From NCBI RefSeq assembly GCF_013303125.1, contig NZ_JABTTE010000004.1, positions 124,001 to 188,000 of the forward strand: a stretch of 64,000 bases of DNA. The letters run 5' to 3'. Positions 47,559 to 57,258 of this stretch are shown here, in pieces (position 1 is the first letter of the stretch; every line of letters begins with the position of its first letter). A program made the translations under genes and the position numbers. Source of the stretch: Calidifontibacillus erzurumensis. GTDB lineage: Bacteria > Bacillota > Bacilli > Bacillales > Bacillaceae_J. The notes under the pieces are model-generated. The model searched no databases and was not told the origin of the DNA. It saw only the letters and a list, made by a program, of their open reading frames with translations.

Positions 47559-47942
47559 CTAGCGAATTTCAGAGACTATTCCATCTTTAATGACGATTGT
47601 TCGATCTTTTGTAATCTCATCCCAATAATCTCCGACAGATACTTCAATAATGGCAGGAATCTCGGTTTCTTTCAATTCTGTCCCAATCGGCAATAATTCA
47701 AGCTGCTCCAATTGAAATTCCAGTAATTTCACTTTTTCAGTTCGAATAGAAATTTCTTGGTCAAATCGGGATGATGCATTTCCAAAACTTTTTTTTATTT
47801 TTTCAAATTTTTTCTTTTCAAACCGGAGCTGGTCAATTTCTTTTTTCAATTGCAATATTTGCTGTTCGAACTTTTGGTGAAGCTGCTTTTTGCTTTTTTC
47901 TGTTAATACTTGGTTTACGTTTATATTGCGAATAATCTTCAC
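47559..47942 (-). CDS. ylqD: YlqD family protein, function unknown
   Basis: A 127-aa cytoplasmic protein found between khpA and rimM across Bacillaceae. The N-terminal half is a strongly charged coiled coil (SKKQLHQKFEQQILQLKKEIDQLRFEKKK in part), and the C-terminal half is beta-rich (ELKETEIPAIIEVSVGDYWDEI). The start is GTG behind AAGGTGG. No function is known to me; its position with RNA-processing genes suggests a ribosome- or RNA-related role. Confidence 0.85.
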   Translation of the reverse strand: MKIIRNINVNQVLTEKSKKQLHQKFEQQILQLKKEIDQLRFEKKKFEKIKKSFGNASSRFDQEISIRTEKVKLLEFQLEQLELLPIGTELKETEIPAIIEVSVGDYWDEITKDRTIVIKDGIVSEIR

Positions 47943-47985
47943 AACAACACCACCTTCTTATGAAAGGAGAAAGCGTTCGAGTATG

Positions 47986-48014
47986 AAAAAAGGGAGAGGT
48001 ATACCCTCGCCCTT
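47986..48014 (-). terminator. Terminator after khpA
   Basis: Minus-strand AAGGG-C-GAGG pairs with CCTC-T-CCCTT around a 5-nt loop, followed by TTTT. The stem overlaps the khpA stop codon. It would reduce transcription into ylqD-rimM-trmD. Confidence 0.7.
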
Positions 48015-48240
48015 ACATAATATCTAGGTGAATCTTTTTCTCTTCATTTCCATGCGCTGCATGGAGCACTGTTCGGATCGCTTTTGCAATCCGTCCTTGT
48101 TTTCCTATCACTTTTCCAATATCTTCTTTATGAACAGTCAAACGGTAAACAACTTGTTTGTCATCCTCTTCTTTCGTAATGACAATATCATCTGGATGAT
48201 CAACAAGTGATTTTACAATCGTTTCAATGAGAGCTGTCAT
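48013..48240 (-). CDS. khpA: KH-domain RNA-binding protein KhpA (YlqC)
   Basis: Small RNA chaperone-like KH protein that partners KhpB in other Firmicutes. The 75 aa form a single KH domain: VYRLTVHKEDIGKVIGKQGRIAKAIRTVL in part, with the GxxG loop GKQG. The ATG at 48240 is preferred over a GTG at 48249. The SD is weak, so translation may be coupled to rpsP 14 nt upstream. Confidence 0.93.
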   Translation of the reverse strand: MTALIETIVKSLVDHPDDIVITKEEDDKQVVYRLTVHKEDIGKVIGKQGRIAKAIRTVLHAAHGNEEKKIHLDIM

Positions 48241-48254
48241 ATTAATCACACAAC

Positions 48255-48527
48255 TTACTTAGAATGTCTTAAGTTGTGGAACTTTTCTAAGATGCCTTGT
48301 TTTGAGAATAAATTGCGCACAGTGTCAGATGGCTTTGCTCCGTTTTGTAACCATTTAAGAGCAGCTTCTTCATTAATTTTTACTTCTGCAGGATTTGCAA
48401 CTGGATTATAGTAACCAATTTCTTCAATAAAACGTCCATCACGTGGTGAACGAGAATCTGCCACTACGACACGATAGAAAGGAGCTTTCTTTTGCCCCAT
48501 GCGCTTTAAACGAATTTTTACTGCCAT
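48255..48527 (-). CDS. rpsP: 30S ribosomal protein S16
   Basis: Small-subunit assembly protein. The 90 aa begin [30 protein letters not shown] in part and include [14 protein letters not shown], both diagnostic. SD is TGGAGG. It has its own promoter and is followed by khpA. Confidence 0.98.
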   Translation of the reverse strand: MAVKIRLKRMGQKKAPFYRVVVADSRSPRDGRFIEEIGYYNPVANPAEVKINEEAALKWLQNGAKPSDTVRNLFSKQGILEKFHNLRHSK

Positions 48528-48564
48528 ATTTAATCTACCTCCAATATATTTTACACATTTTTAA

Positions 48565-48593
48565 ATACTATCAAGTTTTGTTCTGTTTGTAAA
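48565..48593 (-). promoter_or_regulatory. Sigma-A type promoter of rpsP
   Basis: TTTACA, 17-nt spacer ending TGA, TAGTAT (extended -10 TGn). It lies between ffh and rpsP. Confidence 0.65.
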
Positions 48594-48632
48594 GTAATTT
48601 TTATTGACACATAATTTGTAATAATTACGGGC

Positions 48633-49976
48633 CTACATAAAAGGAAATTTAAATCCTTTTTTCTTTCCTTTCATATTCATAGAAGTCATTTGCTTAAACA
48701 TTTTTTTCATGTCTTCAAATTGCTTAAGCAAACGGTTTACCTCTTGAACAGGTCGTCCAGAACCTTTAGCGATGCGCTTTTTACGGCTAGCATTTATGAT
48801 TTCAGGATGAATTTTTTCTTCTTTCGTCATCGATTGGATGATCGCTTCAACATGCTTGATTTGTTTTTCATCGATTTTTAAATCTTTTAAGCCTTTAATT
48901 TTATTTGCGCCTGGAAGCATGCTTATTAACTCATCAAGGGGGCCTAGCTTGCGAACTTGTGCTAGCTGCTCAAGAAAATCATCAAAAGTGAATGTCATCG
49001 TACGCATCTTTTCTTCGAGTTCTTTCGCTTTTTCTTGGTCAACGGTCGCCTGTGCCTTTTCAATTAAAGTTAGAACATCACCCATTCCAAGAATTCTTGA
49101 TGCCATTCGTTCTGGATGGAAATCTTCCAATTGATCAAGCTTTTCACCCATCCCGACAAACTTAATCGGAATATTGGTTACCGCTTTAATTGATAAAGCA
49201 GCCCCTCCGCGCGTGTCGCCATCAAGTTTTGTCAAAATGGCTCCAGTTACACCTAGCTGTTCATTAAAGCTTTGAGCAACGTTCACGGCATCTTGACCGG
49301 TCATCGCATCGACAACAAGGAAAATCTCATCAGGGTTAGATATTTCCTTCATTTCCTTTAACTCATTCATTAACGCTTCATCAATATGTAGACGGCCTGC
49401 CGTATCAATTAATACATAATCATAATGCTCTTCCTTGGCCTTTTCAATGGCCTGCTTGGCAATTTCAACTGGGCTAACTTGATCACCTAATGAAAAAACA
49501 GGTATATTCAGTTGTTTTCCAAGTGTTTCTAGCTGCTTAATTGCAGCTGGACGGTAAATATCTGCAGCGACTAAAAGCGGTTTTCGATTATATTTTTTTC
49601 GCAGCAAATTGGAAAGCTTACCGGTCGTTGTTGTTTTACCAGCACCTTGCAAACCAACCATCATAATAACGGTTGGCGGCCGGTTGCTAACTGCAATTTT
49701 GCTTTGCGTACCACCCATCAGTTCTGTTAATTCTTCTTGAACAACTTTAATGACTTGCTGGCCTGGTGTTAAGCTTTTCATCACTTCTTGGCCAACAGCG
49801 CGTTCTTTAACACGCTTTACGAAATCTTTTACAACTTTGAAGTTAACATCCGCTTCCAATAATGCTAAGCGTACTTCGCGCATCATTTCATTTACATCTT
49901 CTTCGGTTACTTTACCTTTACCGCGAATTCGCTGAATCGTCTGTTGCAGTCGGTCGGCTAAACCTTCAAACACCAT
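48633..49976 (-). CDS. ffh: Signal recognition particle protein Ffh
   Basis: SRP54 GTPase that delivers membrane and secreted proteins co-translationally. The 447 aa comprise an N domain, a G domain (MMVGLQGAGKTTTTGKLSNL, VAADIYRPAAIKQLE, LIDTAGRLHID, LTKLDGDTRGG) and a Met-rich M domain that binds 4.5S RNA and signal peptides, with IAKGSGRPVQEVNRLLKQFE. The C-terminus is basic. SD AGGAGG. It follows ylxM. Confidence 0.98.
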   Translation of the reverse strand: MVFEGLADRLQQTIQRIRGKGKVTEEDVNEMMREVRLALLEADVNFKVVKDFVKRVKERAVGQEVMKSLTPGQQVIKVVQEELTELMGGTQSKIAVSNRPPTVIMMVGLQGAGKTTTTGKLSNLLRKKYNRKPLLVAADIYRPAAIKQLETLGKQLNIPVFSLGDQVSPVEIAKQAIEKAKEEHYDYVLIDTAGRLHIDEALMNELKEMKEISNPDEIFLVVDAMTGQDAVNVAQSFNEQLGVTGAILTKLDGDTRGGAALSIKAVTNIPIKFVGMGEKLDQLEDFHPERMASRILGMGDVLTLIEKAQATVDQEKAKELEEKMRTMTFTFDDFLEQLAQVRKLGPLDELISMLPGANKIKGLKDLKIDEKQIKHVEAIIQSMTKEEKIHPEIINASRKKRIAKGSGRPVQEVNRLLKQFEDMKKMFKQMTSMNMKGKKKGFKFPFM

Positions 49977-49989
49977 GACATGCCGCCTC

Positions 49990-50322
49990 CTAATCTAATT
50001 TCTCAAGGGAGTCGATACATTCAAGTATAGGTCCCTTTTCTCCTTCAAGTTCTTCCAAATATTTTCTAAGCTGTTCGACAAGTTGTTGTCGTTGTTGATA
50101 TTTTTTTAAAAGATGTAGTTTGCTTTCATAATCTTCAAGCATCATCTCTGTTCGTTTGATATTATCATAAACAGCTTGTCTTGAAATACCAAACTCTTCA
50201 GCAATTTCACCAAGTGAATAATCATCAAGGTAATATAAGGACATATAATTCCGTTGCTTTGGGGTTAACAACAATTGATAAAAATCAAACAGATAATTCA
50301 TCCTTGTTGTCTTTTCAAGCAT
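49990..50322 (-). CDS. ylxM: SRP-associated HTH protein YlxM
   Basis: Small helix-turn-helix protein of the UPF0122 family; in streptococci it binds SRP components and modulates the pathway. The 110 aa show [39 protein letters not shown] in part, a sigma-70-region-4-like helix-turn-helix, then a C-terminal coiled coil. The ATG at 50322 follows AAGGGGG. It is the first gene of a ylxM-ffh transcript. Confidence 0.95.
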   Translation of the reverse strand: MLEKTTRMNYLFDFYQLLLTPKQRNYMSLYYLDDYSLGEIAEEFGISRQAVYDNIKRTEMMLEDYESKLHLLKKYQQRQQLVEQLRKYLEELEGEKGPILECIDSLEKLD

Positions 50323-50364
50323 CAAATAACCCCCTTGTTAAGTAAATTACCTTTACAGTTTTAC

Positions 50365-50393
50365 ATCATACAATGCAAGCTTGCAATTGTCAA
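50365..50393 (-). promoter_or_regulatory. Strong sigma-A promoter of ylxM-ffh with a palindrome in the spacer
   Basis: TTGACA (perfect), 17-nt spacer, TATGAT (five of six). The spacer contains the 12-bp perfect palindrome TGCAAGCTTGCA. In B. subtilis ftsY-ylxM-ffh are contiguous; here an inserted segment separates ftsY, and ylxM-ffh has this promoter. Confidence 0.8.
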
Positions 50394-50755
50394 GGGGATG
50401 CTTGTACGGTCCTCATAAGCAAATAATTTTCGATTGTTTGATTCACAAATTTTTAAATAACGAAAAACAAAAATTTACTATAATTGTTTTTATTTGGAAA
50501 TGTAAGAGTACAATAATAATATTCTTTCAATGCTAACTTACTAGAGCAGAAACAGAAAATATAACTTTCAGCAATTTAAATTTTACAATTTTTTAGCAAA
50601 AACATGTAGTATACATAGAACATGCTTTTTTACCTAAATAAGTATATTGAAATGTTAAATCATATAAATTTAAAACATCAGAATCCCTACTTTAAATTAT
50701 CGTACACAACTAATACTTCTAACAAAATAATTTAGACGTTTCATTCAAAAAAGGA
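50394..50755. other. AT-rich non-coding stretch
   Basis: About 360 nt between the ylxM promoter and the plus-strand broken gene. I see no ORF, no convincing promoter for that gene and no strong hairpin; only a short interrupted inverted repeat, ATGTA-GTA-TACAT. Confidence 0.6.
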
Positions 50756-50761
50756 GTGCTT

Positions 50762-51130
50762 TTGAAAGATATGGAGGCAAGAAAGACAAAAAAGAAATTA
50801 AAAATATTTTATATAATCTTTTTTACTATTTTTTTAATCCTTCCTTTAGGAATATATGTTTACTTCCAATATCAATTAAACTCTTTAGAAAAAGAGACAT
50901 TAAATCATTTATATAATCATGGATATCGAGACATTGATCTAAAAGAGGTTGATACAACTTTTCAATTTGGTTCCCGTTTTGTCACGAAAATCATTTTTTA
51001 AGATGAACCTTATGTAACATATGAATTTATAAAAAGATACGATAAAATCATTTTACTAGACCCTCAAAGTAGAGTTAGTGAATACAAGTTTAAGCATTGG
51101 GATGGAAGTGAATTAATAAATAAACAATAA
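50762..51130 (+). pseudogene. DUF3139-like small membrane protein gene, interrupted by a stop codon
   Basis: The only plus-strand gene in the window. The first 81 codons encode a basic N-terminus, one membrane helix (IIFFTIFLILPLGIYVYF), then ETLNHLYNHGYRDIDLKEVD. The frame meets TAA at 50999 and continues open for 42 codons, beginning DEPYVTYEF and ending at TAA 51128-51130. Joined, the 124-residue product has the size and layout I recall for DUF3139 proteins, where the interrupted spot reads F-K/E-DEP; one base change (AAA or GAA to TAA) explains the break. SD AAGGAG fits a TTG at 50762. Confidence 0.65.
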
Positions 51131-51137
51131 GTTTCAT

Positions 51138-51167
51138 CAAAAAATCCCCCTGTTTGAAAGGGGGATT
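51138..51167 (-). terminator. Rho-independent terminator after ftsY
   Basis: Minus-strand AATCCCCC pairs with GGGGGATT around a short loop and is followed by TTTT. It terminates the smc-ftsY transcript and lies immediately after the plus-strand broken gene. Confidence 0.8.
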
Positions 51168-51271
51168 GAATATATTTATGACAACTCAGGTCTTTTAATG
51201 TAAATGGAATTTCTAGGATGGATGGGAAGTTATGGCTTCGAACCAAGCATTCACCCTTCCTATCCAACTAA

Positions 51272-52267
51272 TTATGATTCCACTTCTTCTTTATCAATCA
51301 TTTCTGCAAACAAACCATACACAAATTGTTCTGGATCAAATTCCTCTAAGTCTTCCATTTTTTCTCCAAGCCCAACTAGTTTAACTGGAGTTTTTAACTC
51401 ATGGCGTATTGCAAGGACAATACCACCTTTGGCTGTCCCATCAAGTTTCGTTAGAACAATTCCTGTCACATTTGTTGCTTCTCCAAATTGTTTTGCTTGA
51501 CTCATTGCATTTTGACCTGTTGTTGCATCTAAAACTAATAATACTTCATGCGGTGCTCCAGGCACTTCGCGTTCAATGACACGTTTAACTTTTTCAAGTT
51601 CCTTCATTAGGTTTACTTTGTTTTGCAACCGTCCAGCCGTATCGCAAATTAAGATATCAACTTTTCGGGATTTTGCTGCTTGAATAGCATCATATATTAC
51701 AGCTGCCGGGTCGGAACCTTCCGAATGCTTAATAACGTCAACTCCGACACGTTCGCCCCATACTTCCAATTGTTCGATCGCACCTGCTCGGAATGTATCT
51801 CCTGCTGCAAGCAAAACCGTTTTTCCTTCGTTTTTCAGTTTGTGAGCCAATTTTCCGATTGTTGTCGTCTTTCCTACACCATTAACACCTACAAAAAGAA
51901 TGACCGTCAACCCATCTGGTTGAATATTTAATTTTGCTGTTGTTTGATCATCATTAGTAAACAATTCAACGAGCTTTTCAGAAATAACCGCTTGCACGGC
52001 TTTAGGATCTTGAATGTTGCGTTTTTTTACCTCAGTTTTAAGCATATCGATTAGATCCATTACGGTTGTAACACCAACATCAGCGCTTATTAAAATTTCC
52101 TCTAATTCTTCAAAAAACTCTTCATCCACTTTTCGATAGCGAGCGACTAAATCATTTACTTTTTCTGCAAAAGAATTTCTTGTTTTCGACAAACCTTCTT
52201 TAAATTTCTCTGTAACAGCATCTGTCTTTTGGGCAATTTTTTCTTTTAATTTCTTAAAAAAACTCAA
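51272..52267 (-). CDS. ftsY: Signal recognition particle receptor FtsY
   Basis: Membrane-associated GTPase that docks SRP at the translocon. The 331 aa start from a TTG at 52267 ([15 protein letters not shown], the Bacillus N-terminus), 8 nt after GGAGG. The ATG at 52285 overlaps the smc stop and lies upstream of the SD, so it is unlikely. The G domain has [46 protein letters not shown] and [11 protein letters not shown]. Confidence 0.97.
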   Translation of the reverse strand: MSFFKKLKEKIAQKTDAVTEKFKEGLSKTRNSFAEKVNDLVARYRKVDEEFFEELEEILISADVGVTTVMDLIDMLKTEVKKRNIQDPKAVQAVISEKLVELFTNDDQTTAKLNIQPDGLTVILFVGVNGVGKTTTIGKLAHKLKNEGKTVLLAAGDTFRAGAIEQLEVWGERVGVDVIKHSEGSDPAAVIYDAIQAAKSRKVDILICDTAGRLQNKVNLMKELEKVKRVIEREVPGAPHEVLLVLDATTGQNAMSQAKQFGEATNVTGIVLTKLDGTAKGGIVLAIRHELKTPVKLVGLGEKMEDLEEFDPEQFVYGLFAEMIDKEEVES

Positions 52268-52284
52268 AGGAAACGCCTCCTTCA

Positions 52285-55200
52285 TTAACTATTCAGCAAT
52301 TGTTTAGAATCTTCAAGGCGTACAGAAACGAGTTTTGATATTCCCGATTCCTGCATCGTAACCCCATACAAAACGTCAGCTTCTTCCATCGTTCCTTTTC
52401 TATGAGTGATCACTATAAATTGCGTTGTTTTGCTTATCTTTTTTAAATAAGTTGCAAAACGTGCTACATTGGCATCATCTAAAGCAGCTTCTACTTCATC
52501 AAGGACACAAAACGGCACCGGCCTTACCCTTAAAATGGCAAATAACAATGCAATCGCCGTTAATGCACGTTCACCGCCGGACAGTAAACCTAAATTTTGC
52601 AGCTTTTTCCCCGGAGGTTGAGCGATTATGTCAACCCCTGTGTTTAATAAATCGTCAGGTGCCGTTAAAATCAAATCAGCTCGTCCACCACCGAAAAGCT
52701 CTTTAAAAACTTGTTCAAACTCGGCTTTTATACTAAAAAAAGATGATTCAAACCGTTTTTTCATTTCTTCATCCATTTCCGAAATCACTTGATGAAGTGT
52801 ATGTTTTGCCTCTAATAGATCATTTTTTTGAGTTGATAAAAACTGATAACGCTCTGAAACTCGATCAAATTCATCAATGGCACCAATATTAACAGTTCCA
52901 AGTTCTTCAATTTCCATTTTAATTAATTTTAATTTTTGTTTTGCTTCATCACGATCCATCGTTAAAGGATATTTTGCTTTTGCCGCTTCGAATGAAAGCT
53001 TATATTCTTCCCAAAGTTGGTTTAGTTTATTTTCCAACTCGACATCTAGACGATTAATTTTAACTTCTTCTTCTTTCGTTGCTTCAACCATTTGTTTATG
53101 TTGACGTCTTAGCTCTTTGTTTTCTCGGGATAAATCTTCAAGTTTTATTTGTTGCTGATATCTTTCTTCTCGCCGGCTCTTAATGAGGTCCAACGTTTGT
53201 TCTTTTTCTGCATTTTTCTCCATAAACAATTGATCCAATTTTCCTTCACCGGAAACATTGGTAGTAATTTCATCATTTAAAATTTGCAAATCCTGTCTTA
53301 AACGAATTACCTGCTCCTCTGCTTGATTTCGTTCTTTTTCGAGGCGTCTACATTCGTCCTCTGCATTTTTAACGAGCTGCCTTTTTTCTGCTGCCAACAC
53401 TTTTAATTCTGTTACTTTTTGCTGCAAGTCGGCTTTTGATGATTCTTCGTTTTTCTTTTGTGATGATAGGTCAGCAATTCGTTTATCAAGTGCTGTAATT
53501 TCTTTTTCTAAATTATTTAGTTTTTCTATTGTTTCATCATGTTTGTTTATCACATCAGTTTTTTCTTTCATTAGACCTTCTATTTCAAGATCGTAAAGTT
53601 TTAACCGTTCATTTACATTTTTTTCTTCTACTTCAAGTTCTCTAATTGATCCTTTTAATTGTTCTTCTTCGATCCTCACCGTTTCGCAAATTTCCTTTAA
53701 TTGGGCCAATTGCCTTTCATGTTCTTGAATCGTTTCCTTCAATGTTTTTACTTGTTGTTCCAAAGCTTCTGTTTTTCGTTCCATTTCAGGCAATTTTCGA
53801 TTTATATCTTCTAGTTCCCTTTGTCGTGTAAAAAGAGAGGTTGTTTTTTGTTTAATCGTTCCTCCTGTCATCGAACCGCCTGGATTAACAACATCACCAT
53901 CAAGTGTCACAACTCGATAACGGTGACCAAGTGTTTTGGCGATTTCATTCGCCCCTTTTAATTCTGTAGAGATGATTACGTTCCCTAATAAATTTTCGAT
54001 AACATCCTTATATGTAGGGTCAAATGTTACCAAAGAAGAGGCAATCCCTACAAAAGAAGGATGGTTTTCAATAAGGATTTTTTGCGAAGCCGGAATTGAT
54101 CTACCTTTCATGACAGACATCGGCAAAAATGTCGCTCTTCCGAAATGATTATTTTTTAAATAAGCGATTGCTTGACGAGCATGACTCTCATGTTCAACGA
54201 TGATATGCTGCATGGCGCTGCCCAAGGCAACTTCTATGGCTGTTTCATACTGTTTTCCAACGTTGATCAGCTCTGCAACAGCACCCCTTACACCAGGCAA
54301 CTTTGCAAGCAATACTTCTTTTACACCTTGTAAAAAGCCTGCATAATCTTCCCGCATCTCTTCAAGCATTTCCTTACGGGTTTTAAATTTTTGCAGGTAT
54401 TGGTAAGCTTGATAAAGCTGTGTTTCTTTTTTATGATATTCATCCCGTTTTTTTTCTAGTTCCAGCCCAAGTTTCCTAAATTCGTGCAAATGAGATTGTA
54501 AAGCTCCTTGTTTTTCTTCTCCTTTTTTTATCAGGGCTGCTTTTTTTTCCTCAAATTCTTTTCGGAGCAATAAATATTTTTCATTGTCCTGATCTAAGTA
54601 AATTTTTCGCTTTTCGAACTGAGCAAGCTGGTCTTCCAAGTGGACTTTCTCGTTTTTAAGGGATGCTTGTTTATTTAATAAATCTATGTAATCACTTTTT
54701 AAATGCTCTAATTCAGCATCAATATCAACGCTTGCTCTAGAAAGCTTGTTTTCAAATTTGAGCAAATCTTGTTGAACATTTTCAAGTTTTTTCTGATGCT
54801 CTTGTAAAACTTTCGTTTGTTCAAGTAATTCCGCCTCAAGTTCTATCATCTTCTTTTGTAGTAGTTCTATGTTTTGCTCCAGTTGTGCGCGGTTTTCATT
54901 TTTATTTTTTTTTCTTTCTTTCAATACTTCCCTTTGGCCCTCAATCTTTTCCAATTCATTACTCGTTATTAGTAAAACTTCTTGAAGTTCTGTAATGGAA
55001 TCGTCTAGCACTTGGATTTGTTCCCGAAGAGCTTCTATTTCAGCTTCTTGCATTTGGATTTTCGTTAGCAAATCCATTTCAAGATCTTTATGTTCTTCAA
55101 ATTGTTTTAATAACTGTTCCCAATTTTGATGCAGTTCTTCTATTTCACAAACGGTTAGAGCCACTTCTATTTTTTCTAATTCTGCTTTCTTTTCTAAATA

Positions 55201-55842
55201 TTCTTTTGCAATCGATGACTGAATTTTTAAAGGCTCCAATTGATTTTCAATTTCATGAAGAATATCGTCCACCCGATTTAAATTTTCTTGCGTTTCCATT
55301 AACTTAACTTCTGCTTTTTTCTTGCGGTTTTTATATTTTAAAACACCTGCTGCTTCTTCGAAGATTGTACGGCGGTCTTCCGGTTTACTGCTAAGGATTT
55401 CTTCCACCTTTCCTTGGCTGATAATCGAAAAAGCTTCACGTCCAAGACCTGAATCCATAAATAAATCGATAATATCTTTTAAGCGGCATGGCTGTTTATT
55501 AATATAAAACTCGCTTTCTCCTGAACGATACACCCTTCTTGTCACACTAACTTCATGATAATCAAGCGGTAAAAATTGATCATCATTTTCTAAAGTTAAA
55601 GTTACCTCAGCAACATTAAGAGCCTTTCTCGTGTCACTGCCGGCAAAAATAATATCTTCCATTTTAGAGCCCCGAAGCGACTTGGCTGATTGTTCACCTA
55701 AAACCCAGCGGATGGCATCTGTAATATTGCTCTTTCCGCTGCCATTCGGACCGACAATCGCCGTTACACCTTGAACAAAATCAACTGAAGTCCGATCGGC
55801 AAAAGCTTTGAAGCCGATAATATCTAGGCGTTTTAAATACAT
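52285..55842 (-). CDS. smc: Chromosome partition protein SMC
   Basis: Condensin ATPase for chromosome segregation. At 1185 aa it has the expected length. Walker [22 protein letters not shown] is near residue 30, coiled coils cover about 170-500 and 670-1000, the hinge lies at about 510-660 ([25 protein letters not shown] in part, NPGGSMTGG), and the head has [18 protein letters not shown] (signature) with [13 protein letters not shown] (Walker B). SD GAGGGAGGGG. Confidence 0.98.
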   Translation of the reverse strand: MYLKRLDIIGFKAFADRTSVDFVQGVTAIVGPNGSGKSNITDAIRWVLGEQSAKSLRGSKMEDIIFAGSDTRKALNVAEVTLTLENDDQFLPLDYHEVSVTRRVYRSGESEFYINKQPCRLKDIIDLFMDSGLGREAFSIISQGKVEEILSSKPEDRRTIFEEAAGVLKYKNRKKKAEVKLMETQENLNRVDDILHEIENQLEPLKIQSSIAKEYLEKKAELEKIEVALTVCEIEELHQNWEQLLKQFEEHKDLEMDLLTKIQMQEAEIEALREQIQVLDDSITELQEVLLITSNELEKIEGQREVLKERKKNKNENRAQLEQNIELLQKKMIELEAELLEQTKVLQEHQKKLENVQQDLLKFENKLSRASVDIDAELEHLKSDYIDLLNKQASLKNEKVHLEDQLAQFEKRKIYLDQDNEKYLLLRKEFEEKKAALIKKGEEKQGALQSHLHEFRKLGLELEKKRDEYHKKETQLYQAYQYLQKFKTRKEMLEEMREDYAGFLQGVKEVLLAKLPGVRGAVAELINVGKQYETAIEVALGSAMQHIIVEHESHARQAIAYLKNNHFGRATFLPMSVMKGRSIPASQKILIENHPSFVGIASSLVTFDPTYKDVIENLLGNVIISTELKGANEIAKTLGHRYRVVTLDGDVVNPGGSMTGGTIKQKTTSLFTRQRELEDINRKLPEMERKTEALEQQVKTLKETIQEHERQLAQLKEICETVRIEEEQLKGSIRELEVEEKNVNERLKLYDLEIEGLMKEKTDVINKHDETIEKLNNLEKEITALDKRIADLSSQKKNEESSKADLQQKVTELKVLAAEKRQLVKNAEDECRRLEKERNQAEEQVIRLRQDLQILNDEITTNVSGEGKLDQLFMEKNAEKEQTLDLIKSRREERYQQQIKLEDLSRENKELRRQHKQMVEATKEEEVKINRLDVELENKLNQLWEEYKLSFEAAKAKYPLTMDRDEAKQKLKLIKMEIEELGTVNIGAIDEFDRVSERYQFLSTQKNDLLEAKHTLHQVISEMDEEMKKRFESSFFSIKAEFEQVFKELFGGGRADLILTAPDDLLNTGVDIIAQPPGKKLQNLGLLSGGERALTAIALLFAILRVRPVPFCVLDEVEAALDDANVARFATYLKKISKTTQFIVITHRKGTMEEADVLYGVTMQESGISKLVSVRLEDSKQLLNS

Positions 55843-55880
55843 TACTGTTTTCCCCTCCCTCGTTCAAGGCGTTTCTTTGC

Positions 55881-55952
55881 AATAAAACTCAAGCATACTG
55901 GTTCCAAGTCTTTCACCTATTCGATGAAAAACTAAGTAACAGTACGTTTGAG
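55881..55952 (-). terminator. Large hairpin between rnc and smc (attenuator or RNase III target)
   Basis: Minus-strand CTCAAACGTACTG pairs with CAGTATGCTTGAG over 13 positions (one mismatch, one G-U). An inner TTTCA/TGAAA stem sits in the loop, and TTTTATT follows. It could act as a weak terminator or as a double-stranded processing site for the RNase III encoded just upstream. Confidence 0.55.
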
Positions 55953-55957
55953 CTTCC

Positions 55958-56704
55958 TTATGTGTTATTATTTTTTAGCTGTTCAAGTACAGTTAACGCT
56001 TCTTTGGCAGCATTTTGTTCGGCCTCTTTTTTTGATTTCCCAAAACCAGTTCCGAGAATTTCACCATTTAATGTAACTCGTGCAACAAACTCGCGATTAT
56101 GAGCAGGACCTTTTTCTTGAATGATGAGATATTCTATATGGCCTTGTCCTTTCCGTTGTACAATTTCTTGCAACTGACTTTTGAAATCCATAACATGAAA
56201 AAATGCGCCCTCACTTATTTTTGGAAATACTACTTGTTGTAAAAACTCAAAAACTTTTTCAAGACCTTGGTCAAGATAAAGTGCACCAATAAAAGCTTCA
56301 AAAACATCCGCCAGTAAGGCAGGTCTCGTTCTTCCGCCTGTTAACTCTTCGCCTTTTCCTAATAAAACATAATCGCCAAATGAAAGCTGGTTAGCAAAAT
56401 TAACTAATGAAGGTTCACATACAACAGCTGCCCGAAGCTTCGTTAAATCCCCTTCACTCATCAATGGGTAGTGATTAAATAAGTAGTGGGACACAGTTAG
56501 TTCCAAAACCGCATCTCCTAAAAACTCCAACCTTTCATTATCTTCAGATGGTTTAATTCGATGTTCATTCACATAGGAAGAATGTGTAAAAGCTTGTATT
56601 AAAAGTTCTTCTCTTGAAAAATGAATGTTAAGCTTCTCTTGCAATTCGTGAAATTTCTGTTTTTGCTTTAATCCGATTTTTTTATCTTTTTTTCTTATTG
56701 GCAT
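55958..56704 (-). CDS. rnc: Ribonuclease III
   Basis: Cleaves double-stranded RNA in rRNA maturation and gene regulation. It is 248 aa from the ATG at 56704 behind GGAGGG; the frame to 56824 runs through the acpP-rnc gap. The N-terminal nuclease domain has [20 protein letters not shown] (signature) and [15 protein letters not shown] (catalytic acidic pair). The C-terminal dsRNA-binding domain ends with [18 protein letters not shown]. It lies between acpP and smc as in B. subtilis. Confidence 0.97.
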   Translation of the reverse strand: MPIRKKDKKIGLKQKQKFHELQEKLNIHFSREELLIQAFTHSSYVNEHRIKPSEDNERLEFLGDAVLELTVSHYLFNHYPLMSEGDLTKLRAAVVCEPSLVNFANQLSFGDYVLLGKGEELTGGRTRPALLADVFEAFIGALYLDQGLEKVFEFLQQVVFPKISEGAFFHVMDFKSQLQEIVQRKGQGHIEYLIIQEKGPAHNREFVARVTLNGEILGTGFGKSKKEAEQNAAKEALTVLEQLKNNNT

Positions 56705-56793
56705 TGATTCAAAACCCTCCACAAACAAATGCGCAGTATGTATGTATCTATTTAAACTTGATGTTTTACTCAATTTGATGACATAAAATTGGA

Positions 56794-56822
56794 GAAAGCC
56801 CCGTGAATCCACGGGACTCTTC
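56794..56822 (-). terminator. Hairpin after acpP, upstream of rnc
   Basis: Minus-strand AGTCCCGTG pairs with CACGGGGCT (one G-U) around GATT, followed by TTCTCC, a weak T tract. It lies 2 nt after the acpP stop and about 90 nt before rnc; it may be a leaky terminator or a processing site. Confidence 0.55.
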
Positions 56823-56823
56823 A

Positions 56824-57060
56824 TTATTTTGCGTGTTCTTTTATGTAGTTAACAGCATCTCCTACAGTAGTAATTTTTTCTGCATCTTCATCAGAAATTT
56901 CCATATCGAATTCATCTTCTAGTTCCATTACTAATTCAACTACATCTAGGGAATCTGCACCTAGGTCATCTTTAAAAGAAGCTTCCAAAGTAACATCAGC
57001 CTCTTCAACACCTAAGCGGTCTACAATAATTTTTTTAACACGCTCTAGTACATCTGCCAT
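56824..57060 (-). CDS. acpP: Acyl carrier protein
   Basis: Carries growing acyl chains in fatty-acid synthesis on a phosphopantetheine arm. The 77 aa contain [19 protein letters not shown]; Ser37 is the attachment site. The ATG at 57060 follows GAGGGGAGGTG; the frame to 57081 has no better signal. It sits after fabG across a 198-nt gap. Confidence 0.98.
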   Translation of the reverse strand: MADVLERVKKIIVDRLGVEEADVTLEASFKDDLGADSLDVVELVMELEDEFDMEISDEDAEKITTVGDAVNYIKEHAK

Positions 57061-57084
57061 CGTTCGTTCACCTCCCCTCAAGGT

Positions 57085-57113
57085 ATTATATTAAAATCTT
57101 GCCAAAAAAACTA
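57085..57113 (-). promoter_or_regulatory. Possible acpP promoter
   Basis: A perfect TATAAT lies just before the acpP SD, but at 17-nt spacing the -35 position reads only TAGTTT. It would give a very short leader. Weak support. Confidence 0.3.
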
Positions 57114-57114
57114 G

Positions 57115-57168
57115 CTAAAGTCCATTTAAATTAAAACATACCTTACCCTTAACCACCCAACCACCCAA
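57115..57168 (-). CDS. Possible 17-codon leader ORF between fabG and acpP
   Basis: TTG start 8 nt after a good SD (AAAGGAG), then 17 sense codons encoding Met-Gly-Gly-Trp-Val-Val-Lys-Gly-Lys-Val-Cys-Phe-Asn-Leu-Asn-Gly-Leu and TAG. It overlaps a G-rich tandem repeat. It is too short to judge as a gene, but the SD is hard to explain otherwise in an untranslated gap. Confidence 0.25.
   Translation of the reverse strand: MGGWVVKGKVCFNLNGL
57141..57168 (-). repeat. G-rich tandem repeat (quadruplex-capable) upstream of acpP
   Basis: Minus strand TTGGGTGG is repeated twice in tandem and then followed by TTAAGGG and TAAGG. The core GGGTGGTTGGGTGG has four GG runs with 1-2 nt loops, the arrangement of two-tier G-quadruplexes. 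It stands out against AT-rich surroundings. Confidence 0.55.
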
Positions 57169-57258
57169 CTTTATATCTCCTTTCGAATAATTTACGAAAC
57201 CGAGAACAAAAAGCCAAAAGATTGATATGTCAATTTTCTAACCATTTTCAAAAAATTA

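Noticed and set aside
57228-57233. Perfect TTGACA on the minus strand after fabG
   Set aside because: No -10-like hexamer at 16-18 nt (reads TTTGTT), so not called as a promoter.
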